A DNA stretch of 64,000 bases from Durusdinium trenchii (Eukaryota > Sar > Dinophyceae > Suessiales > Symbiodiniaceae), in contig CAXAMN010003614.1 in assembly GCA_963970005.1 (NCBI GenBank), positions 118,573 to 182,572 on the forward strand, read 5' to 3'. The notes below the pieces were generated by a model. That model ran no database searches, was not told the DNA's origin, and saw nothing but the letters and a program-made list of their open reading frames with translations. Position 1 is the stretch's first letter, and each line of letters begins with the position of its first letter. Shown here one piece after another: positions 20,944-28,699 of this stretch. The translations under genes and the position numbers were made by a program.

Positions 20944-22789
20944 GGCAGGCGACGAACCTGGAGTTCCTGGTCACGGAGACGACGTTTTCGGGGTCTACGA
21001 TGTCCGGGATTTTTCAAGGTGGAATATGTTCGCACCTCAGCCGGGCAATGTGCTGGTAACTGCCGTGCCCTACGAGGTGATTGGTCAGGACGAGGTGGAA
21101 GGCTTTTTCTTGGTGCTGGGCTCAACCCTTGCATCAGATGCCAGTATGTTGGTACAGGTACGTGCGATTGGGGCCAGTCGAGACGATGTTGTCCCAACGC
21201 TCAGCAGTCTTTTCAACAGGCGCGCTGGTGCTCTTCACATTTGTTTGAACGAGGGACCGTGCGCGATAGAAGAGGGAGTTTTCCATGTGCGTCGACTGGA
21301 GCTATGGAATGGATCCGAGTTCCCCTCAGGTCGACTCACAGTTGCAGGTCGAAAGCTGCTCAAGCAGGTATTAGCTCCAGGAGGCACTGGAGACGAGATC
21401 GAGGACGCGCTCCAAGCCGAGGACTTAGGCGAGGTTGTCGAGCTAGAGGGCCCAGGAAAGGAGAGGGGAGTGAAGGATCCCCTGACAAAAGGCAAAGGAG
21501 GAAAACCACCAGGCGCTCGGGCTTCAAAGCGGAAGGCCCCAGGAGAGGGCCAAAAGGCAGTTTCGGGCCGTACCGCGCCTGGCATCCTCAGGGACAGGCT
21601 GGAAAAGGTCCGTCAAAAGCAGCAGAACCGGGGCCTTGGTCGACGAGTCAGGATCGCTGGAGAAAACCAGGTGTTCGAGGAGGATGGAGATGCTTCACCT
21701 GCTCCGGCCGGGTTGACTACGAGTTCGAAGATTGGCACCACTCGGGAGGCCGCTGGCGCTCGCCGAGCCGGCACCGAGATCGCGGTCAGGGAGCCAAGAG
21801 AAGGTATTATGAAGAATTTGAGGTTGAGGAGGCAGCAGAATGGAGGAGTGGTCGCCACCTTGACATCTCAAGCCGCCAAAGCAGTTCAAGACAAGAAGAG
21901 GAGGCCACGAAAGAAGAAGGACAAGGCATTGGATGCCTTGAAAGTGCTACTAGGCGGCAAGAAGAGAAAGAAAAAGAAAAAGAAAGAAAAGAAGAGGAAG
22001 AGGGGCGACGATCCCGATGGCGACGACTCCGGGGGCTCTTCAGGGAGCTCAGGAGAAGACGAGAAGTCAGGAAGCTACAGCGAGAGCGGGGACAGCTCAG
22101 AGGAGGAAAAGTCCCTTTTGCCACCTCTCAAAAAGAAAAGCGAGAGAGCGGAGGGGTCAGTGCTGGAGCTCCTCATCACGCAGATAGAACAACGCCTCAA
22201 CGAGTTAGGTGGCGCTGCAGAACACGAGAACCCGGTGTCACACGGCACCAAGGTTCTGACCTACTGGCACTCCCTGACCCACTCCGGAGGTGTGAGCTCC
22301 CAGACTCGAGACGGTCGCGAGTTGTTCTTGATAGCCAATTGCGTCGACCTGTTGCGTGTTGGCCGACTGGGCCGGCTAGGGGATGCCCTCGCGGCTCGCT
22401 GGCTGGCCCTCGAGCAAGCGGGGCTGGACCAGAACTGGTCCGCTGCCCGGCATCTCGAGATATTTTCGCCAGACCATGCCACAGCGGCGGGACCGGCGGT
22501 GACGTTAGCGGCCAGGAAGTTTTCGAAGCTGATGGAGAAGGTCACCGACCAGGACAGCAGGCCACGAAGCAACAAAGGAGGCAAGGGAGATGCCGGCTGG
22601 GGTCGACCCGATCGCTGGCAGGAAAAAGGAAAGCGAGGCAAAGGTGGCAAGGACGGCAAAGAAGACCGAAGGCAGAACTGGGGAGGCAGGGGCTCCCCGA
22701 AGAAAGGCCAGTGGAGCAATTGGTGGCAGAAGCCGAAGGGGCAGAAGGAGAACAGTTCCGACAAGGGAGACAAGGGAAAGGAGGAGTGA
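20939..22789 (+). CDS. Retrotransposon Gag-like protein
   Basis: 616 codons. The first 130 residues look globular (PQPGNVLVTAVPYEVIGQDE, a hydrophobic LFNRRAGALHICLNEG). Residues about 150-430 are charged and disordered, with long Lys/Arg tracts near 318-360 (KKRKKKKKKEKKRKRG) and a Ser/Glu/Asp-rich stretch after them. A second folded, helical segment at about 400-540 (VLELLITQIEQRLNELGG, LTYWHSLTHSGG, LFLIANCVDLLRVGRLGRLG) could be a capsid-type multimerisation domain. The C-terminus is Gly/Lys/Arg/Gln/Trp-rich, probably RNA-binding. No CCHC knuckle is visible. The stop TGA shares its A with the ATG of Pol (TGATG). Assignment as Gag rests on position and domain style rather than on a recognised motif. 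Confidence 0.65.
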   Translation: MRAGDEPGVPGHGDDVFGVYDVRDFSRWNMFAPQPGNVLVTAVPYEVIGQDEVEGFFLVLGSTLASDASMLVQVRAIGASRDDVVPTLSSLFNRRAGALHICLNEGPCAIEEGVFHVRRLELWNGSEFPSGRLTVAGRKLLKQVLAPGGTGDEIEDALQAEDLGEVVELEGPGKERGVKDPLTKGKGGKPPGARASKRKAPGEGQKAVSGRTAPGILRDRLEKVRQKQQNRGLGRRVRIAGENQVFEEDGDASPAPAGLTTSSKIGTTREAAGARRAGTEIAVREPREGIMKNLRLRRQQNGGVVATLTSQAAKAVQDKKRRPRKKKDKALDALKVLLGGKKRKKKKKKEKKRKRGDDPDGDDSGGSSGSSGEDEKSGSYSESGDSSEEEKSLLPPLKKKSERAEGSVLELLITQIEQRLNELGGAAEHENPVSHGTKVLTYWHSLTHSGGVSSQTRDGRELFLIANCVDLLRVGRLGRLGDALAARWLALEQAGLDQNWSAARHLEIFSPDHATAAGPAVTLAARKFSKLMEKVTDQDSRPRSNKGGKGDAGWGRPDRWQEKGKRGKGGKDGKEDRRQNWGGRGSPKKGQWSNWWQKPKGQKENSSDKGDKGKEE

Positions 22790-22791
22790 TG
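22787..22791 (+). promoter_or_regulatory. TGATG stop/start overlap between Gag and Pol
   Basis: The Gag stop (22787-22789) and the Pol ATG (22789-22791) share one base. It fixes the most likely Pol start, even though the Pol frame is open for a further 2.2 kb upstream, where it overlaps Gag in the -1 frame. Confidence 0.6.
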
Positions 22792-25410
22792 GAGCGGCAT
22801 TTGAGACGCTCTTGGTTGGACGAAATGCTAGCCTCTGCTGGAGATCTATCCGCGCTGGGGCTCAGCATGTATTTTGAGCTTTTCCGGAGCCCGGCGATCG
22901 ATGGAGGTCGCCCTTGGCACTACTTCCGCGCTTTTGCTGCGCTGAAAAAAGTGTGTCTTAGCTCTGGCCAGCTATCACGAGTGCTGCACTCTAAACGTCA
23001 GGTTTTCCCTCTCCCTTCTTTTGTTTTCCCAATTTTGTCGAACGTCGATGAGTTTTTTGATTTTGAGTCCTTTGTGAAGGGGGCTCAATGTCGGGCAACC
23101 CTTGCTAGGGCCTGCTGGTGTGAATTAGTAGTTCTGTTTGCTAATCATTTGGCCTGTGGTAATGCTACCCGTGCGTGTTCACGTCCTACGGCGGTGCAAC
23201 GTGATTTGATGAGCTCAATCCGGGCTGCTGTTGACAGGATCTTGATGGATGACAGTCACGTGCTTTGGGGGGGTTCAGAAATCAAAGAAGATTTTCAGAA
23301 AAGAACCGTGTCCTACAGCGGAGAAGAAATTTGCAAGGCTGAAGCGTTGAGCCTAGCCAGAATCAAACCTGGACTTCCTCCTGAAGGTCACGGAGGGTCA
23401 ATTGAAGCTGTCAAGTGGGTTGGAGGCAGGACACGTGAGCTTCTGTTGAATCCCCTCGGTTGCTTGTGCCCGGATGTCGGGCAAGATCTCCCAAGGTTGC
23501 AAGGAAAGGTTCATATAGTGCGAGAAGAGGCTCTTACTGTGGCGATGGAGCTGGTCCGACGAGACATTTGTCGTTGGACCCACTCTTCTGAGGTCGTCAC
23601 CTATAGAGGCCAGAAGGTTCTGAACGGACTGTTTGGAGTACCTAAGAGCAAGTTGCTGGAGAGTGGCGAGAGTGTGCTCAGGGTCATCATGAATTTGGTC
23701 CCCATCAACTCTGTCCTACGTGTCATCCCTGGTAGGGTCGCCAAGTTGCCTAACATTACCCAGTGGCTGAACGTTGTTTTGGAAGAGGGCGAAACAGTCC
23801 GTCTAGCTCAGTCGGACATGACTTGTGCTTTTTACCTTTTCGGCGTGCCAATTGAGTGGAGCAGACTTCTGTGCTTCAACCTTAGTTTCGACTCCTCCAC
23901 GTTAGGCGTTGAGGCAAGGTCTAACTCGGAAGACAAGTGGTATTTGTCATGTGCCGTACTCCCGATGGGTTGGAGCTCAGCTGTGGGCGTGATGCAAGAG
24001 ATCGCAGAAAGTGTGTTGCTTCAAGGTGGAGTGGATGACCAAGGACAAATACATAAGACCTGCCCCCTGCCCAGTTGGATGATTAACAGTACCTCTGAGG
24101 GTATGCGTCAAGGCCGTCCTTGGTGGCATGTCTACCTAGACAACTTTGCTGGGGGTGCAAAGGTAGTTGAAGGACACCCGAAAGAGCTCATTGAGTTGCA
24201 ACGCACGGCAGAGGCGCTTTGGGGCGAGGCAGGTATTGTAGTGTCAACTGACAAGTCAGTAGTGGCCGCTGAGAGTGGAGTAGAGCTGGGTGCCTTTATA
24301 GGTGGCTCCGGTCAGTGGATTGGCGCCAGTTGTGAAAGGATGATTAAGATCATCAAGAGCACATTGTGGCTTATCCACCAGCCCAGCATCTCCAAGAAGA
24401 AGCTGCAGATCATGATGGGACGGTGGTGTTTCGCTTTGCAATTCCGCCGACCGGGTATGTGCCAGTTTGATGCTGTCTGGGCCTACATCAGCTCCAAGCG
24501 CCCCCGTGCTAGGCAGATTGAGGAGGTCAGGCAGGAGCTACTTTTTGCGGTTTTAGGGACCCCCCTTTTCCATACTTGGCTAGGATCCCGGATCGATGAG
24601 GTGATTACCTGCAGTGACGCGAGCCAGAAAGGAGGTGCCATTGCCATCTCGCGAAGTCTCTCAATGGAAGGAGAAGGGTTTTTGGAATCTCAGAATCAGA
24701 AGAACCACCCTTTGGCCATCCCGGTATTGGTGATATCCCTTTTCAACGGGATAGGGGGCGCAGCGAGGTGCTATGACGTGGCAGGCGTGAAGGTGAAAGC
24801 CTATTTGGCATGCGACATACACAAACCTGCAAACCGAACTATGGCTCGGAGATGGCCAGACACAATCTTCTGGGATGACGTGAAGACTTTGACCCTGGAC
24901 AAGCTCAGAGAATTGTTGGAACATGTGGAGGACTTTGAAGAAGTTCACTTGTGGGCAGGATTTCCCTGTGTGGACCTCAGCAGCGTTAGGGCGAACAGAC
25001 TGAATTTGGAAGGAAAGTCCAGCGGGTTGATCCGTGAGGCCGTGAGGATTTTTGATGACACCAAGTCTCTTTTTCCCCAAGCTGCCTTCCACTTCTTTGT
25101 GGAAAACGTGTCTAGCATGGACTACAGTGCCAGGGATGAAATTAGTCGCATGTTAGGTGTTCTGCCCTACAAGGTGGATCCCAAGGAGCAAGTTCCGAAC
25201 TCAAGACCTCGATATTGTTGGACTACAATGAATATGGAAAATTTGGATGGCCTCCACATCACTGAAAAGCCTGGGTACAAGGAAATTTGGGTTGCCGGAG
25301 AATGGCCAGCCCCCGCACAGTGGCTCACCCCGGGTTGGGAGCAAGCAGCCCCTGGGGTTATCTATCCCACATTTATGAAAGCAATCAGGCGTGAAAGGCC
25401 TCCCCCCTAG
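22789..25410 (+). CDS. Retrotransposon Pol: reverse transcriptase, RNase H (N-terminal part), DNMT3-like methyltransferase (motifs I-VIII)
   Basis: 873 codons from ATG 22789. Residues about 1-250 are an N-terminal region without a known domain. The RT follows: fingers near 285-315 (LNGLFGVPKSKLLE...LRVIMNLVPINSVLRV), motif A with Asp343 (QSDMTCAFYLF), motif B (LPMGWSS, Gly394), and motif C YLDN with Asp451, where the usual second Asp is Asn452. RNase H starts at about 606 (ITCSDASQKGGAIAIS, catalytic Asp610). About 40 residues later a cytosine-C5 methyltransferase begins: motif I SLFNGIGGA (650-658), motif IV GFPCVDLS with catalytic Cys727, motif VI FFVENV with Glu772, motif VIII SRPRYCW (805-811). 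PC-x-DLS and the ISRMLG...SRPRYCW stretch match the DNMT3 type rather than DNMT1. The frame stops at 25408 after CCTCCCCCC; the domain continues in the +1 frame. A methyl group would be moved from AdoMet to cytosine-C5. Confidence 0.88.
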   Translation: MERHLRRSWLDEMLASAGDLSALGLSMYFELFRSPAIDGGRPWHYFRAFAALKKVCLSSGQLSRVLHSKRQVFPLPSFVFPILSNVDEFFDFESFVKGAQCRATLARACWCELVVLFANHLACGNATRACSRPTAVQRDLMSSIRAAVDRILMDDSHVLWGGSEIKEDFQKRTVSYSGEEICKAEALSLARIKPGLPPEGHGGSIEAVKWVGGRTRELLLNPLGCLCPDVGQDLPRLQGKVHIVREEALTVAMELVRRDICRWTHSSEVVTYRGQKVLNGLFGVPKSKLLESGESVLRVIMNLVPINSVLRVIPGRVAKLPNITQWLNVVLEEGETVRLAQSDMTCAFYLFGVPIEWSRLLCFNLSFDSSTLGVEARSNSEDKWYLSCAVLPMGWSSAVGVMQEIAESVLLQGGVDDQGQIHKTCPLPSWMINSTSEGMRQGRPWWHVYLDNFAGGAKVVEGHPKELIELQRTAEALWGEAGIVVSTDKSVVAAESGVELGAFIGGSGQWIGASCERMIKIIKSTLWLIHQPSISKKKLQIMMGRWCFALQFRRPGMCQFDAVWAYISSKRPRARQIEEVRQELLFAVLGTPLFHTWLGSRIDEVITCSDASQKGGAIAISRSLSMEGEGFLESQNQKNHPLAIPVLVISLFNGIGGAARCYDVAGVKVKAYLACDIHKPANRTMARRWPDTIFWDDVKTLTLDKLRELLEHVEDFEEVHLWAGFPCVDLSSVRANRLNLEGKSSGLIREAVRIFDDTKSLFPQAAFHFFVENVSSMDYSARDEISRMLGVLPYKVDPKEQVPNSRPRYCWTTMNMENLDGLHITEKPGYKEIWVAGEWPAPAQWLTPGWEQAAPGVIYPTFMKAIRRERPPP

Positions 25411-25411
25411 G
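25379..25411 (+). promoter_or_regulatory. Frame overlap with CCTCCCCCCTAG: +1 frameshift site or homopolymer lesion
   Basis: The Pol frame ends at TAG (25408-25410), preceded by six C. The downstream frame (+1) is open from 25379, so both frames overlap for 32 bases and no ATG is needed if the ribosome shifts. A CCC-CCC-TAG arrangement, where the peptidyl tRNA could re-pair on CCT, is chemically plausible for a +1 slip at a stop codon. A one-base insertion in the C run, real or from sequencing, would look identical. Confidence 0.5.
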
Positions 25412-26281
25412 CCGGCTGGAATAGAGCGAACTGACGCTGGTACCCGGTGCCGGTGGGAGAGCGAGGCCTTTAGGTTCCCTCCTTATCAGTACAAGTCCCA
25501 GTATGTAGTTTACAACCCAGCTGGAGAAGGCAGGCTCTTGAATGCAGATGAGCGTGAGCTACTCATGGGCTACGGCAGATCCCATACAATGCTCTGCATG
25601 TCTGCCTCGGAGGCGAAAGGACAACCCACGTCATTTGAAGATGAAAGGTGCAGCTTAGTGGGGGACAGTTTTTCTATTTGGTCTTTTGTCTTATTTGCTG
25701 GTGCTGCGGTTGCCAAGTACACTGGTATTTTTAAGCCGGACCTCTTATTTTCACGCATGGGTCTCCCCCCGGGCGCTGGCCTGCACCCGGCCTTGAGCTG
25801 CCCACTTCAATTTGGCTGCCTTTTCCCTAGTTTCTCTGCGTCCCGAACGGTTAAGCAGTTGAATGATCACCTCTGTGCCCGCGTAAAGCACACAGGGTCA
25901 GACATTCGTATTACCACAGGACAAGTTATGAACCCGAGCGCTCTGCCGCGGCAATCGGTTCAAGCCAGTTGGTGGAACTGGACCGCCGTGTTTAGCACGC
26001 GCTGGAGTCAAACTGAGCATATAAACGCCCTTGAAATTCGGGCAATATACCTCACTATTCTTTGGAAAGTGATGAACAGGCAGTTGGTAAATCGGCGGAT
26101 GTTTCACCTCACCGACAGCTATGTGGCCCTCTCTATACTTTCTAAGGGTAGGACAGGGAGCGCCAAGCTCAGGTATATTGCGCGCAAGATCAACTCCTTA
26201 CTTTTGGTGAGCCACTCACTCCTTCACCTAGCCCACGTTGATTCCTACGAGAATCCTACCGATGCCGCGAGCCGCGCCTGA
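25379..26281 (+). CDS. Retrotransposon Pol continuation: methyltransferase motifs IX-X and the rest of RNase H
   Basis: This frame has no ATG near its start; the first usable triplet is GTG 25391, so I read it as the continuation of Pol. It supplies the end of the methyltransferase: a short target-recognition region, motif IX-like ADERELLMGYGRSHT (about 25544-25590) and motif X-like LVGDSFSIWSFV (25655-25690), which brings the AdoMet pocket together in DNMT3-type enzymes. After a linker, RNase H resumes with its Glu (INALEIRA, 26033), second Asp (HLTDSYVALSILSKG, 26114) and final Asp (ENPTDAASRA, 26261). So the methyltransferase sits between the first catalytic Asp of RNase H, in the upstream frame, and the other three acidic residues. 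It ends at 26281, overlapping the recombinase ORF, which is in the next +1 frame. Confidence 0.85.
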   Translation, partial: KQSGVKGLPPRPAGIERTDAGTRCRWESEAFRFPPYQYKSQYVVYNPAGEGRLLNADERELLMGYGRSHTMLCMSASEAKGQPTSFEDERCSLVGDSFSIWSFVLFAGAAVAKYTGIFKPDLLFSRMGLPPGAGLHPALSCPLQFGCLFPSFSASRTVKQLNDHLCARVKHTGSDIRITTGQVMNPSALPRQSVQASWWNWTAVFSTRWSQTEHINALEIRAIYLTILWKVMNRQLVNRRMFHLTDSYVALSILSKGRTGSAKLRYIARKINSLLLVSHSLLHLAHVDSYENPTDAASRA

Positions 26282-27254
26282 GCTGCTACGACGACAAAGG
26301 CTGCGACACCGAAAGGGTTTAAGCCTTCATGACCGAGCGGTGACACTGAAAACCAGAATCAGGTATTTCGTTGCTGTTTCAGCCCTATTGCCCGCTCTTG
26401 AAAAGACAAAGGACGACATTGATGATTTTCTCATCGCTTGGATTGACCTCCAATATGTCCAAGGCGCCAGTACCACTTCCGTAGCGGATGCCCTATCAGG
26501 CCTGCACCATTATCTCCCATGGAGCCGAGGTAAAATTCGTGGAGCATGGAAGCTTTATGGTGTTTGGAGAAAGTTGGAAAAACCCAAACAGGCACCCCCA
26601 TTTCCTGTCAATGTCGCGGAAGCATTAGTTGGACGTTGTGTAGATCTCGAGGACCTCAGGCTGGCTCTGTGCCTCTGCCTGGGGTTCTGGGGAATGCTGA
26701 GGACTGGCGAGATCTTTGATGTCAAATTCAAACACCTCTTGCTAGGAAAAGAGAACATGATTGTGCGGCTGGGAGACACAAAAACCGGGCTGCGCCGACA
26801 AGTCGATGAGAATGTTATCATTGACCATGTCCCCACCATGATGATCGCTCGGACACTATTTGATATTGGAGTTTCACGTCACGAACATGTTTGGGGGGAA
26901 TCAAAAGAGCAATTTCGAGAGGGCTTTCGTCAACTCCTGAAGTTCTTCCATTTGAAGGCCTCTTTCAGGCCCTACTCCCTCCGTAGGGGGGGTGCTACAG
27001 AAGATTTCCGCCTTCACGGCTTGATGGAAAGGTCACTTTTACGTGGTCGCTGGGGCTCCAGCTTTGCTGCAAGGCAATACATACAGGAAGGTTTGTCCAT
27101 GCTGACTAAATTGTCCCTTCCCCCCCCCGTTCCCTGCCCTTGCTATCCCACTATCGTTCTCTTTTGGCCCTCCATTAATTCCGGTCCAGTACTGGGATCG
27201 TGGAAAAGTGCTTGGATAAAGGCCGAAAGCTTTCAGTTGGATTCATTTGTTTGG
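26262..27254 (+). CDS. Retrotransposon tyrosine recombinase, 3' end in assembly gap
   Basis: The first in-frame ATG is 26262; the frame is open from at least 26238 (TTG), so it overlaps the upstream ORF by 20-44 bases. An N-terminal helical DNA-binding region (residues 1-130; TLKTRIRYFVAVSALLP, VADALSGLHHYLPW) is followed by a catalytic domain. It has Arg (MLRTGEIF, 26700), Lys (GDTKTGLRR, 26781), the Arg box YSLRRGGAT (26973-26999, with Tyr in place of the usual His), a Trp box (RGRWGSS) and the Tyr nucleophile in ARQYIQEG (27078). Such enzymes integrate the circular DNA form of DIRS elements without target-site duplication. After about 27110 the frame becomes Pro-rich and enters the N gap at 27255; the true stop is probably missing. 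Confidence 0.9.
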
Positions 27255-27264
27255 NNNNNNNNNN
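27255..27264. other. Assembly gap (10 N) at the retrotransposon 3' end
   Basis: Ten Ns directly after the recombinase. The open frame seen across the gap into 27317 is an artefact of placeholder bases. Terminal repeats of the element are the likely cause of the gap. Confidence 0.95.
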
Positions 27265-27511
27265 TGAAACCTTCAGATAGCTGGCCGAAAACAGGAGTGT
27301 GTGAGTGCAATATATAGTTATATAGTTATATAGTAACGTATAAGTATATATGCATTGTCAATGATAGCCCCCCCCCACCTGGAGATGTGACATTCTGTGA
27401 CTATCCATTGTTGTTTATTCAACCGTCAGCTCAAGAACTCTGGGCCTCAATACTTCCGTCCATCGCGCAGGTTGGATACCTGTTACCCAATGCAACTGGA
27501 CCTCACGGCAG

Positions 27512-27586
27512 GTCGAAGAGGCGAAGCTCCGACAGATCTCAGTGACAGCGGCACCGCATCAGCTGCTTGTCGATGGCCAGTGTCAA
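27512..27586 (+). CDS. Candidate exon right of the retrotransposon
   Basis: Follows CACGGCAG and reads VEEAKLRQISVTAAPHQLLV then DGQ. It has the same charged, helical style as the exons left of the retrotransposon. This suggests the element sits inside an intron of one long + strand gene, but that is inference. Confidence 0.35.
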
Positions 27587-27697
27587 TCAGTGTCGACGGA
27601 CGGAAGGACGGTTTGCAGCTGATGCGTTCGACGTGGGACGGTTTGCAGCTCAGCTGGTCGATGGTTGCTATGGCTTGCTTTTTTCTGGTTGTCCCTT

Positions 27698-27801
27698 CCC
27701 AGACACTCCATGGGACTGCCTTATATGCCTATATACATTGAACCCCCAAACCACCCCAATGTATATAGGCATATATGGCAGTCCGATGGGTCGTGTTTGA
27801 G
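27698..27801. mobile_element. Foldback MITE-like element, best-preserved copy
   Basis: Arms of about 28 bases: GGACTGCCTTATATGCCTAT at 27713 and its complement ending GGCATATATGGCAGTCC at 27784, with one mismatch over the arm. Outside these are CCCAGACACTCCATG on the left and a degraded CGTGTTTGAG on the right. The centre contains ACCCCCAAACCACCCC. Confidence 0.8.
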
Positions 27802-28520
27802 CTTCTTCCAAAGGGTTGACTGATGGTTGAGCCGAGCCGAAGGCGGGACCTCGCCCGCGGCGCAAACCGCATACCGCACCATCCGGTCCTGCGTTGGTCG
27901 GCGTTGGTCGACCATCGACGCAGGTCATCCAGCTTTCAGTGGCACATAGTAGCACCTCGCATTCCTCAAAGACCCTCTTTTTGAGTCGATCTTTCTAACG
28001 ACCAGCTTTCTATGACGGGACTTCATCCGACCGGAGAGGGGAAGAAGAACGACCTGCCCACCTTGGGGACCCGTGCTGGGTTGACCTGAGGCTGAGCTAT
28101 TCCTGCGTCCAGGGCCTCAGAGGGCCGAGGAGTGGGGGGGGTCCAGAGAGCTCTACCCGTCCTCCAAAAAGCAGTCATTGAAGAGATTCTACAGGCCCCT
28201 GTAGGCCTGTAGCATCCCATATCAAACAACGTTATAGGCTCATAGGCGTACAAAAAGAAGTGAGAACAGCAACAAAGCACCTGGCTTTGTTGCTTAGACC
28301 GGACTCATTTCAGAGGGCAATGGGGAGAGAGAAGCTGTCTTTGGTCAGGTGTCACTACTGAGAGAATATCAGGGAATATCAACATCCAGAAGCCTAAGGA
28401 TGTGGTGAACCCCATGTGAATCCCATGACTAGGTGGTCAGAACAGTTTCGTGCCATCATTTGCCATCTAATTCTGACGTCCTTCACTCATTCTTTTCATC
28501 CCCGATCACACTCCCACCAG

Positions 28521-28598
28521 GTGGCCGTAGGCAACCCAGCGGAGCTCACTGTGATCTCGGGTGGAGCGCCAGGCAGCGAAGCGCTGCTGAAACTCAAG
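28521..28598 (+). CDS. Candidate exon, unassigned
   Basis: Begins after a clear acceptor (CTCCCACCAG) and reads VAVGNPAELTVISGGAPGSE then ALLKLK. Composition and the acceptor are convincing; the family is unknown. The donor is uncertain (CTCAAG|TTTCC is not a recognised donor, so the exon may extend a little). Confidence 0.45.
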
Positions 28599-28699
28599 TT
28601 TCCATTGCATTTTGGGGGGGCATGGGTGTGGCCACTGAAAGTCAGTCATTGATTTCATTGGTATATACACTGGATAGTGGTTTCAAAGATGTTTAGTTC

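Larger units (their letters stand above)
19800..27254 (+). mobile_element. DIRS/tyrosine-recombinase retrotransposon with an embedded DNMT3-like methyltransferase
   Basis: The element carries, in order on one strand: zinc-ribbon ORF (20088), Gag-like ORF (20939), Pol with RT, RNase H start and methyltransferase (22789), a +1-frame ORF with the methyltransferase end and RNase H end (25379), and a tyrosine recombinase (26262). RT plus tyrosine recombinase without an aspartic protease or DDE integrase defines the DIRS/Ngaro/PAT group. The left limit is approximate: GC-rich non-coding DNA begins near 19810, including a hairpin GCCGGCTTCGCCGGC. The right limit is an assembly gap at 27255, so terminal repeats (inverted or split direct, which separate DIRS from Ngaro/PAT) cannot be assigned. 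All catalytic motifs are intact apart from the questions noted under each ORF, which suggests a recent insertion. Confidence 0.88.

Noticed and set aside
20614-22788. The first 725 codons of the long open frame leading into Pol
   Set aside because: Overlaps the better Gag-like frame, is Arg/Gly-rich without domains, and the TGATG junction gives a clear Pol start at 22789.
27265-27317. Apparent extension of the recombinase frame across the gap
   Set aside because: The gap length is unknown, so the frame relation is meaningless.
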